In this document: one piece after another, positions 54,231-64,000 of the stretch
Numbering within the stretch: the first letter of the stretch is position 1
Layout: the number at the start of each line of letters is the position of its first letter
NCBI GenBank assembly: GCA_025765595.1
Contig: JAIVFH010000039.1
Coordinates: forward strand, 1 to 64,000
DNA from: Obelidium mucronatum
Lineage: Eukaryota; Chytridiomycota; Chytridiomycetes; Chytridiales; Chytriomycetaceae
Direction of reading: 5' to 3'
DNA: 64,000 bases
Program-made: the position numbers and the translations under genes
Notes under the pieces: model-generated
Seen by the model: the letters and a program-made list of their open reading frames with translations, nothing else
Database searches by the model: none
What the model was told of the DNA's origin: nothing

Positions 54231-57200
54231 ACAGAGTTCATGTTATGACCACCGCCGGGAGTTCCAGGATCCGCGGGAGACCCAATTTGCTGCGGCTGCT
54301 GCCCAATCATCCCGTTCATGAGTTGAAAGTGCTGCTGCTGTAGCGGCTGAATCGGACCCGTTTTGGTGAGGACTTGTTGATTCTGTTGTACTTGCGGTTT
54401 CTGTCCATCTGGTGGCACCACAATATGGTTCTGATGCAGATTAGCTTGGGATTGTTGGGGTAGGTTCATAGAAGTATGACTGCTAGGCGGGGTACCACCC
54501 GCATCAGCCGGAGACTCCATCTGTGGCGGCGCTGTCCCAATCATCCCGTTCATTTGTTGAAAGTGCTGTTGTAACGGACGAGCCTGACCCATCTTGGTAA
54601 GCACTTGTGGAGGCTGTTGTATTTCTGCGGCGTTGGGATGAGGGGTTCCATTTGAGGTGACAGAGGCGGCGACGGTAGAAGCAGACGGAGTAGAATTGAT
54701 ACCAACACCAGGTCCTGCTGTTTCTTTTGCAAGTCTTGTCCGTTTCCCTTTCGGCTCCTTCTTCGCCACCGAAGCAAGGGCAGAGGAGGGAGCTGAAGAA
54801 GCTGTTGCGGTTACAAGAGCTGAAGATTGTCCTGCAGATTGTTGTTGATTCTGCTGTTGCATTTGTTGCTGCTGCTGAGGGGACATGGTGGCGGCAGGCG
54901 AAGACAACCCAAAGTTGCGAAGAGATTGCTGGGTTGGGAGGACATTCTGAGGCGGAGAAACTTTGGCATTGGTTGCAGATAGCTGATCTTGCGAGGATCC
55001 ACGTTGTAAGCGCTGCGAGCTTGGTTGTTGTTGCAGCGGTTGGCTTTGTATGGATGGCTGTTGCGCAAGAAGAGCTTGCTGTTGTTGCTGCTGCTGTTGA
55101 AATTGTTGCATTTGTTGTAACTGCATTTGGTGTTGTTGCTGCATAAAGTTCTGTAAATTCGGTCCCAGTCCACTATTCTGTAGCAAGACGGGATTGGAAG
55201 GCATCTGAAACCCGGCAAGCAATTGATGCTGAGGGTTTTGTGGCGGTGTTTGAAGCAAAATATTAGGATTCTGAAGCAAAGACTGTGGGTTATTTAAAAG
55301 GACTGGCGGAGTGGCACTGAAATTGGGAGGAGGAATCAATAAATCATTTGTCGACATTGAGCGCTGGGGGTTATTCAGCAATCGAAGCCTGAATTGATTT
55401 GTTGGCGGAACGGCCGGCGACACAGCAGACGGAATACCAATAACTGCAGGCGTAATTGAAGTCACCGCCGCAGTAGCCACTGGAGTGATTGAAGCGCTTG
55501 CGGATTTCTGGGAGGGCTTTGCCTTGCCCGAGGAGTTCGGAGAAGGGGCACTCATGAGTGCGTGTTGATCAGCCTCGTCGATTTGCATTTGATCTTGGGC
55601 TGCAGCAGCGATGGCCGCCTCAGCAGCCGCTTTTGCCCCCCTTTTTGTTGAAATCGGAGGAGAACGAGTAGAAACACTTGGAGATGGTGCCGGTGGTTCT
55701 TGGGCTTTTGTAGTATGATCCTTCAACAAATCCAAAAGCTTAGTCTGAACTTTCTTTGACTCTTCAATAATAGTTCCGGAATTCATTGAATTGTCTTTAG
55801 CAGTCCCCACATCAACTTGTATGGATGATACTTTGTCGGCGCAGGCTAAGACGGATTTCTTCAAGTCATCTTGAGAAGCGACGAGTCCTTTGATGCAATC
55901 ACCAGAACGCACAGATTCGGTTTGAATATTCTGAAGTTCCGTTTTCAGATTAGAAATGAGTGTTTCCATTTCCGAAACCGCGGATTCAAGGGAAGCCAGA
56001 TTTGATTTCAATGCCGTGGTTTCTGTTTGGGAATCATCCAATTCACGTTTCAGTTCTTCAAACGCAGAGTCCTTCTCGACCAGCAAAGATTCGAGGTTTC
56101 CAATCTGGGCACTTGAAGTTTGCGCTTGATCTGTTAGGACGGTGATTTGAGAATCGCGGGCAGATATCCGATCTTCCAACTCTGCTTTCACCGACTCCAA
56201 CTCTTCAACGCGAGTATCCAAATTTGACTTTTCAGCTTCCGATTCCATAAGGCGACTCTTGAACAAATTCAACTGTTCTATTGCTTCTGCTGTGGCCTGC
56301 TTTTCTTGTTCAATCAACCCCTCTTTTACCCCCACACTTTCTTCCAACGCTGTTATAGAATCCAAGTGACCCTGTAAATTTGCTTTCAACGCTTCCACAG
56401 ATTGCTTTTCAACCTCAAGTTCCCTGCTGACTTCCGTCCATCGAACTTCCCAGTCCTTCAACCCCGCCTCATAGTTTGGGATCACCCGTTTCTCGACATC
56501 TTCAAGCCGGGTTTCTAGTTGCACGTTTTTGGATTGCAGGTCAGTAATCTGGACATGGAACGACTCGGTAGTTTTCGAAAGTTCGTGGTTGGCTTTAGCA
56601 GATAGCTCCGTTAGTTCAGAGCTATGCAGTTGACGCAGTTGTGTGACATTGAAATCGTGGGTTTCTTTTAGAGAGGTGATGGCTTGGGCGTGGTTGGTTG
56701 TCATGTCCAGAAGACTCGACTGGTTTCAGAAAAGGAACATTGGCGGTTTTAGTTCACACGCAACAATTTTCAAACAAAAAAAGATTGGAGGAGATCATTG
56801 TACAAGTGACAGAAAACAGTTGAGGCAACGGTGCAAATCAAAGGAAGGGAGGGGTGGCAGTGGGATGTTCGCTAACCTCCAACTCAACGACTTTTTCAAA
56901 AGCAGTCAGCGCATCTTTACTAAACGCAACATGTAATCCCGCTAATAACACATCAGAGCCGCTGTTGATTGATACGGACGGTGCTGCACTCGCTGCCCTC
57001 TTGTTGCCACCATTGGTGCCTGGAGTAGGCCCCCGCTTACGCTTCGCTCCGCCACTAGTGCCAGCACTACTGACAGTCTCTGGATAGTGCAAAGAAGCAT
57101 CGGCTTCCAGCTGTGGCTGTTTCTGCAGCTTGAATAGAATCACATTTGAATCATCTCTAGCAGTCTCCACCGCCATGATGCCTTCGCCAGTCGACATACA

Positions 57201-57341
57201 TTCCAGACTAAAATCAATCAACTTCTTTCCAGAGGGTGTGCTGTAGGAAGCTCTTGCCACCAACGGCTGTGGGGTAAGCGGCGGCGGCGGCGGCGCTCCT
57301 TTGCTGCTGGACTCAAAAGGAGAAGGAACATAGGGGTCCAT
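52966..57341 (-). CDS. Coiled-coil protein with very long Gln-rich region
   Basis: Three exons: 57341-56877, 56719-53867, 53778-52966; 1376 aa with all joins in phase 0. The N-terminus (to about 155) is Pro/Ser-rich with a KRKRGPTPG nuclear signal. Residues about 160-480 form a long coiled coil (heptads such as LETRLEDVEKRVIPN, ELESVKAELEDRI). The remainder is low complexity: Ala/Ser-Pro, then Gln/Leu/Met/Asn repeats with runs of pure Gln. The C-terminus is short and acidic/hydrophobic (CGLFGSDSGGLLDDLGFL), resembling an activation domain. No family is named; a transcription co-activator or prion-like condensate scaffold is plausible. Strand symmetry makes large antisense Val-rich frames that are not genes. 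Confidence 0.7.
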
Positions 57342-57500
57342 TATCGCCAGATTTGTTTGGAACTACCAGCGTATTGGTTCTTGTTGGCGGCGTTCAAGAA
57401 GGGGGCCACAGAAAGAAACTTTTCCTGACAGAAAAACTGAGAATAAAATGTGTTTTGTAACTTTGTGTTTATTGCATATCATCAGAAAAGGACAACCGGC

Positions 57501-59744
57501 TCAGTGTAAATATTTCCGCATAAGTAGAAAAGACAGCCATGCAATAACAAACATGCACATGACAATACTAAAGAACCAAACGAGCGACTCGCCCTCTTCG
57601 CCAGGAACCTGCAGGTTATTATTCTGTTAAAACACTACATTTGCGTAGTATGAGCCAACGCACCTTAACATTCATTCCGAATAACCCTGTGATAATGTTT
57701 AAAGGGACAAGAATGGAAGCAAGCGCCGTCATTCTCATCACAACATCGTTTGTTCTGTTCGAAGCTTGTGTTATTTCAATTGAAATTTGAGCCAAATAAT
57801 TCGAGTGGGACCGAGTAAGTGTTTTTTCGCAGTGGTTCAAGTTTTGCACCATTGTGATGATGTGGTCTGAAGGATTTTCCTTGTCAGCAAAAAACAATGC
57901 AGCAACAACACTGTCATTCCACCCTCACCTTGAATGTCACCCAGATACAATGTGGTTTCACTGTCAGGTGCTAGACGCTGTGTACATCTTTTAATTACAG
58001 CCTTGATCACATCGGCTTTTGTGATCAATAGTCTCAAAAGCATCATGACTCGTTTTCGAGCATGCCCGATTCGCCTCAACATATCACTCTGGATACCAAT
58101 TTTAGGATTTTCCTTTCCACATGAAAGGAAAAAAAATACCTGTTCACGCTCTTTAAGAATCAGCACTAGTTCATCAATAGCATCCACTTCCAGCTCAATG
58201 TGTTTGAGAGAAGGCATGAAACCATCCGTGATGTCGTCAATAAGAGCATAATTTAACCAGTCTGGACTAATATTTAATCCATACACTTTCAGTTGTTCAA
58301 TTCGGCGCAATACGTTGTTCAAGTGAAGAATTGGTTGAGAATGGAACTAGTTTTGCCAAATTAGTTTGGACAAATACGGAGGTTGAAAATTGCTTGAACT
58401 CACGCTCAATACACACTCTCGAAAAACGATAATATAGACATTGATGGGTTGCATATAGCTCATGCTAAATTGGTCCGAATCGAAAGTCCTGATTGTGATG
58501 AAGTAGTAACCAGGAAATGTTTCACACTTCTCCCGCGTTTCTTCAGTCTGAATATCTTCTGTAGTCAAGGGATGGATTTTAAAGATTCTAGCCAGATTGT
58601 TGATTTCTTCTGTGGTGGGACTGCATACGTCCAGCCAGAATGGACCACTTCGAAGAAGATCGGCAACGGGTTGATCAAATGAGGTGAACGGTAAAGTTTC
58701 AAAGAAAGGGCTTCGAATAGTTTCTGTGCAATCACTGTGGAACATGAAACGATTCGTTTGTTGCTGGTAGTAATGTTCCGAACGGTGTTGTCTCATGAGG
58801 CTAGCGCGATGCTGATGAAACAAGCTTGACTGCTGTTGATTGGAATTCCATGAGGTATAAAATTCGCTGCTGTCATTAACAGCTGAGTTGAGGTAGTCTG
58901 CAATAAGGTTATAGTCAAGCTGATGAATTGAGGCGTGCATGAAGGAAGGGTAATTGGAGTCGCGGTCTTCATTCTCTGAATCTGAATTTTCCGGAAGATC
59001 AGGCTCCGGGAGCTGTTGATGGAGTTCTGGTTGAAGAAGCGGATGGACTCGTGAAAGTGTGCTCCCAGCCGATCCAACAGTTGCTTCCGGCTGTTGCGCA
59101 TCAGTCAGCAATGACGCCGATGACAAATCATCCAGGCTGGACACGAGCGGCTGCTGCTGCTGCTGCCTCTCGAGGCGCGTGAAATCGATGGGAAGCGGGT
59201 GGTGCCGCGGCTGTGGCGACAGCGTCAGCACGCGCGCCGACGCGGCGTCGGCCGAGGTTGCGTTCGACGGCGCCGCCGACGCCGACGAATGCGGCCGGTG
59301 CGGCGTCGGCGAGTGGTGGTGCGCGTGCGTGGGCGTGTGTGCGTGTGTGTGCGCGAGCGGGAACGACGACGCCAGCGTCGGCGACGCGTCGTCGCCCGCG
59401 CCTGCGCCTGCGCCCGCAGCGGCTGTGCGCGTCGAGCTGAGCCGCAGCCTGGTGCCGGGCGTGGCTGTGGCCGCGGCGTCCTTGGCCGCGAAGCTCAGGT
59501 CGCGGCTGAACGACTCGGCCGCCGAAATGTCCGGGTTCGACGCCGTCGCCGACGCGAGCAGCTCGGACGCGCGCCGCCCTGCGTGCGTCAGCGCCTGCAT
59601 TGCCACGCGCTGCCGCGGACTCGCCGACGACTCGCTGCTGTCGCTGCTGCCGCCGCCGCCGCCGCCGCCCGCCGCCGCCGCAATGGCGCTCGCGAGCAGC
59701 GGCTCGCGTGTGGAACTGCCGTGTCGCTTTCCCTTTCGCCCCAT
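57501..59744 (-). CDS. CorA-type Mg2+ channel (ALR1/MNR2-like)
   Basis: Five exons: 59744-58404, 58346-58140, 58088-57929, 57866-57664, 57608-57501; 672 aa. Two C-terminal TM helices carry the pore signature GLFGMNV (GMN near residues 633-635) followed by VPGEEGESLVWF, as in fungal ALR/MNR2. Upstream are YLGDIQDHIITMVQNLNHCE and RSHSNYLAQISIE. The N-terminal 240 residues are low complexity and GC-rich (His, Ala, Ser), a common feature of fungal members. It imports Mg2+ at the plasma membrane or releases it from the vacuole. It is divergent from the myosin gene with an 80-bp gap. Confidence 0.9.
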
Positions 59745-59824
59745 GCCTTCTCAATAAATAATCTCCGTGAGAAAAACCGCCAACCTCCCAAGCAAAAGCA
59801 ACCCACAACTGCCTCGACCTCGAC

Positions 59825-62800
59825 ATGGCCGCCGATCCTCTTTTGTCTGCGCTTTCTCCGTTCGAGAAGGTTGGTCTGTCCGTCTTGCAGCCAGTCTGCT
59901 CTCGGCTCTTGTTTGTGAGCCAATTTACAAACTCACCTGACAATCTTTACCATCCAGGGCACCAAGGCCTGGTTTCCAGATGAACACGAGGGCTGGATCT
60001 TGGCGGCTGTGAAGGAAAAGACCGTGTCGGCTGATACAGTCAAGATCTCGTTTGAGGCGATTGTCTCTAACAAGGTGACATATGTGCCCCACTTGTATCC
60101 CAATGAGCAAAAAGCGAACCGCGACAGAATCAGCTGTAGATGAAGCGAATATTTTGTTCGGATGCTTATTAAAACTTGGAGTCTGAGGGTGGCAAATTTG
60201 AAAATTTGAGTGTGAGACACAAGCGCTAGCTGAAAAGGGCTCATTCAGTGGCTCTCGTGGGATCTTTGCTTCCATGTTAAAGAGAACTTGGTGACCTATA
60301 GAGTTGGCTATGCGTGGAATGGTGTCTCAAATAATGTGGAAACAAGCACTAGAAAAACACACGCACATGGTTAAACATTTAAAACGTTTTATCTTGACTA
60401 GGAACTTGTATTTCAATCGTCTGTTGCTGCTCTTCAAGCTTCAAAGTTTGCATCTTTGCCGCCTTTGAAAAACCCTCCCATGTTGGAGGGTATTGATGAC
60501 TTGTCCAACCTTTCCTACCTCCATGAGTAAGTCGCAACTCCTTTTTTTTTGGAATTCGCTGTGGATGCTTATCTCCGTCTCTTCACTAGGCCGGCGGTAT
60601 TACACAACATTCGCCTTAGATATCTACAAGAACAAATTTATACTTATTCCGGAATTGTCTTAATTGCCATGAACCCTTTTCAAAGGCTGGCCTTGTATTC
60701 GAGCGATATTATGCGGTGAGTTGTGATGAAAGTCTTCTCGCAGTTCTAACTAGAACGCCCCCCAGCGAATATTCTGGTAAACGTCGCGGAGAATTAGAAC
60801 CTCATCTGGTACTATAATGCATCTTTCTTCTACTTTATTTTTTTGGCGCTCTTTTTTAAAAGCTTGGTTGACTTGCAGTTTGCAGTTGCTGAAGAAGCAT
60901 ACCGTACCATGATCCGTGAAAAACGCAACCAGAGTATTATCGTTAGTGGTGAATCCGGAGCGGGAAAAACCCAGAGTGCCAAGTATATTATGCGTTACTT
61001 TGCCACCGTTGACAATCTGGAAGGAAACACTGGAGGCCTGGGTAACTCTGGGTCATCCATCAGAAGTGGGATTGAAGGAGGCGAAAAGAATTCGGCTGGC
61101 GGAATCAGCGAGATTGAGGAAGCCGTCTTGAGTACCAATCCAATTATGGAGGTTTGTGGGCCTCTCACCTGTTGTCAAAAAAAAAACCTAACAAAAAATA
61201 TCTAGTCTTTCGGGAATTCGAAAACTACTCGTAACGACAACAGTTCTCGTTTCGGAAAATATATTGAGATTTTGTTCTCCAAACCAACAAAGACCAACAA
61301 GAGTGTGAATATTGTTGGTGCCAGAATTCGAACTTATTTACTAGAGAGAAGCCGATTGATTTTCCAACCGGCCACTGGTACAGTACTTTGTCCAAGATAA
61401 AACTTTTCTCATGCAAAAAAAAAAAACATCCATAGAACGAAACTATCACATCTTTTACCAGCTCTGTGCTGCCGTTCCAGCAGCCGAACGGAAAGAATTG
61501 GGTCTTGGCCGATGGAACGAATTCTATTACCTGAATCAAGGTGGTAGTGGTGCAATTCATGGGTTTGATGATGCCGCCGAGTTTGCTGTGACTCAGCAGG
61601 CCCTCTCTACCATTGGAATTTCCGTGTCCATGCAATGGTAAACAAAGAAATAGTATCGCGGTCCCTAATTTTGCAGTGAAACTAACCCGGAGTCGCATTT
61701 GTGATTAGGTCCATTTTCAAAATCTGTGCCGCGCTTCTTCACATTGGAAATATCAAAGTCACAAACTACAGGGACGAAGCACAAATTGCAGATGAAGACC
61801 CTGCACTTCATCTGGCTACTTCTCTTCTCCAAGTGTCTAAGGCTGAATTCAAAAAGTGGATATTGAAGAAACAAATGGCGACTCGTAGCGAGAAGATTAT
61901 TTCCAACTTGAACCAGCAACAGGCTATTGTTGGAAGAGATAGTATTGCCAAATACATCTACACCCTCCTTTTTGACTGGCTTGTCAAAATTATCAACAAG
62001 AATTTGTGGAGAGAGGAAGCCGAGGCAAGTGGGGCTGGCGGCAGCTTCATTGGTGTGCTCGATATCTACGGATTTGAGCATTTCAAAAAGAATTCCTTTG
62101 AGCAGTTTTGTATTGTACGTATAAATCGTATCTTGGTGTTGTTGATGGCATTTTGACTGATACTTTTTTGTTTCTTTCAGAACTATGCAAACGAAAAGCT
62201 GCAACAAGAATTCAACCAACACGTGTTCAAGCTGGAGCAAGAAGAATACGTTGCAGAAAAGATCAACTGGTCATTCATTGATTTCAACGACAATCAGCCT
62301 TGTATTGATTTAATCGAAGGGAAACTCGGTATTCTCGACCTGCTGGATGAAGAATCTCGTCTTCCATCAGGAAGCGATGGATCATTGATTACAAAGCTAT
62401 ACCAGCGGTTTGATGGGAAACAAAAGTTCTTTGCCAAGCCAAGGTTTGGTCAGACGGCTTTCACAGTCAAACACTATGCGGTGGACGTGACTTATGAAAT
62501 CGAGGCCTTTATCGAAAAGAATAAGGATACTGTTTCCGATGAACAATTGAATGTTTTGAATGCGTCTGGTTTCGAATTCTTGAAGGAAGTCTTGTACATT
62601 GAGGATGTTGTTCAACCAGAGGTGCGAACCTCTTTGCATGCTCGTTTATTTTAAAAGGGTTTTCAATTGTTAACTCTCTTGCTGTTTTGCAGGCTGTTTC
62701 TGGACGACAAGGTGGTGCACAGGTTAAAAAACCTTCTCTTGGATCTATTTTCAAGGGCTCGCTTGTAAATCTCATGAGCACACTTCGAAACACCCAAGTA

Positions 62801-64000
62801 CACTACATTCGTTGTATCAAACCCAACCACACAAAAACAAGTTTTGGTTTCGAACCCCAACTTGTTTTATCCCAACTTCGGGCCTGTGGTGTTCTTGAAA
62901 CTATTCGTATTTCATGTGCCGGTTATCCATCTCGATGGACCTTCCAAGAGTTTAGTGATCGTTACTACATTCTCGTGCCAAGCGTGAAATGGTGTCAAGA
63001 TTCCAAACTATTGACATCTCGAATTGTTGAACACACAATCTCGAATAAGGATCTCTATCAAATGGGATTAACCAAAATCTTTTTCCGGGCGGGAGAGTTG
63101 GCGAGCTTGGAAAAGCAGAGAAGCGAGAAACTGCGATACTGTGTGGTGTTGATTCAAAAGAACATTAGACGGTTTGTGTATCGTCAAGAGTTCTTGAGGA
63201 AGAAGGCGGCTGCTATCGTTATACAGACTGGTAAGAAAAAAAAAAAACTTTCTTGGATTTAGAAGTTGTTGTTTTTTCTGAGTGCTTTATTTTTTCTTCC
63301 TTAATTCAGCCTTCCGTGGATACCTTGCACGTAAACAATACAAAGAAGAACGTGAAGCCCGCGCTGCTGTGGTAATCCAAACCGCATACCGCCGATACAC
63401 CGCCATGAAAGCCCTTCGCAAAAAGTTGGACGCCATCATCCTCATTCAATCCACCTACCGAATGCGGGTAGCAGTTCTCAAGTACCACAACATGCGATAC
63501 CGTACCGCTGCCGTGAAACTCCAAAGCGCGTTCCGCGGGTACCTTGCGCGAAGAACATACCGAGAAAAGTATGATCTGATTGTCCTCCTGCAAAGCATTG
63601 TGCGTCGCAAGAATGCCGTGGAACAACTCAAAAAAATGAAGGTGGAAGCCAAATCTGTTGGGAAACTGAAAGCCATGAACTACACGTTGGAGAACAAGGT
63701 GATTGAGTTGAGTGTGGGTGTCAAGAGCCATGTGACAGAAAACAAGGCGTTGACGGAGAAGGTTGTCAACTTGGAGAGTCAGCTTGCGTCGTGGAAAGAA
63801 AAGTTTACACGATTGGAGCATAGCTCAAAAACTGCGTTGGAGAGTAATGCCGATTTGAAGGCGGAGCTGAAGGCTGCTATCGAGTCCAGAGATTCACTGC
63901 AAAGAGATGTGGACCGTTTGGGAGTTGAGATGGGCAAGAAGGATGCCGTGGTTGTCGGTCTACAAAGCGATGTTGCCAAGTTCAAGGAGGAGATCAAGAG
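59825..64000 (+). CDS. MYO5: Class V myosin heavy chain (5' part, runs off the edge)
   Basis: Twelve exons in the window: 59825-59869, 59958-60074, 60402-60526, 60590-60715, 60766-60808, 60879-61151, 61206-61377, 61436-61637, 61709-62114, 62181-62621, 62693-63230, 63310 onward. It is an actin motor that moves vesicles and organelles. It shows an SH3-like start ([14 protein letters not shown]), P-loop GESGAGKT near residue 176, switch [10 protein letters not shown], switch II DIYGFE, the class V text [20 protein letters not shown], and SH1 helix [12 protein letters not shown]. Six IQ motifs bind light chains (from [14 protein letters not shown] to [12 protein letters not shown]). A coiled coil then begins. 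The tail lies outside the window. Intron 2 is unusually long (327 nt). Confidence 0.93.

Noticed and set aside
59128..59943. Arg/Ala-rich ORFs on both strands near the CorA 5' end
   Set aside because: They are shadow frames of the GC-rich, low-complexity N-terminus; only one frame continues into CorA motifs.
60117..60190. Possible C/D snoRNA in the long myosin intron
   Set aside because: A CTGA is present, but the candidate C box does not match RTGATGA and no terminal stem is seen.
1..64000. CRISPR arrays, bacterial operons or phage genes
   Set aside because: No regular spacer-repeat pattern or Shine-Dalgarno-led gene strings; gene structure is eukaryotic throughout.

Overview
This 64 kb window is nuclear DNA from a fungus. 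Genes are split by short GT..AG introns (mostly 50-90 nt), are packed on both strands, and belong to fungal families: GRC3/NOL9, NOC2, CCT5, ALY/Yra1, an RSC1/2-like bromodomain-BAH protein, an MNN1-type mannosyltransferase, an ALR/CorA magnesium channel, an MCH1-like transporter and a class V myosin. Rhodopsin-like GPCRs, an expanded universal-stress-protein (USP) set and KDZ-type transposons together suggest a zoosporic (chytrid-like) fungus. That placement is inference.

Layout. (1) 1-3.7 kb: a decayed coding fragment at the left edge, a U5 spliceosomal snRNA with TATA box, and two tandem paralogous seven-TM receptor genes, the second with a frame break. (2) 3.9-6.6 kb: the polynucleotide kinase GRC3/NOL9 in seven exons on the minus strand. 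A PIF/Harbinger-like non-autonomous transposon (6578-7465) sits directly against the candidate upstream start codon. (3) 8-25 kb: a transposon island. It holds two ~3.8 kb copies (A, 8059-11941; B, 15567-19309) of a multi-ORF element encoding unrecognised proteins, a KDZ-type transposase with two Cys clusters next to copy A, 0.65 kb direct repeats, a perfect 21-bp inverted-repeat pair around copy B, and about 5.6 kb of gene-free repeat-rich DNA. (4) 25-64 kb: a dense euchromatic gene block. In order: tandem-domain GT32 glycosyltransferase, USP, alkylguanine-DNA methyltransferase, RasGEF, NADH pyrophosphatase, three more USPs, a secreted Cys-rich protein, ALY/Yra1, an MNN1 fusion, the RSC-like protein, an orphan membrane protein, an MFS transporter, an LDAH-type hydrolase, NOC2, CCT5, a Gln-rich coiled-coil protein, an ALR/CorA channel, and the 5' part of a class V myosin running off the right edge.

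Ties between genes. GRC3 and NOC2 both act in ribosome biogenesis. U5 and ALY act in splicing and mRNA export. GT32 and MNN1 suggest Golgi mannan or glycoprotein synthesis. The three clustered USP genes share TGA(G/C)TCA bZIP-type sites upstream, which suggests joint stress regulation. Several neighbours are divergent with gaps of 70-80 bp (MFS/LDAH, CorA/myosin).

Exon borders were inferred by reading frames across GT..AG junctions and by family conservation. Most splice predictions keep frame exactly. No searches were run, so family assignments rest on recognised motifs.
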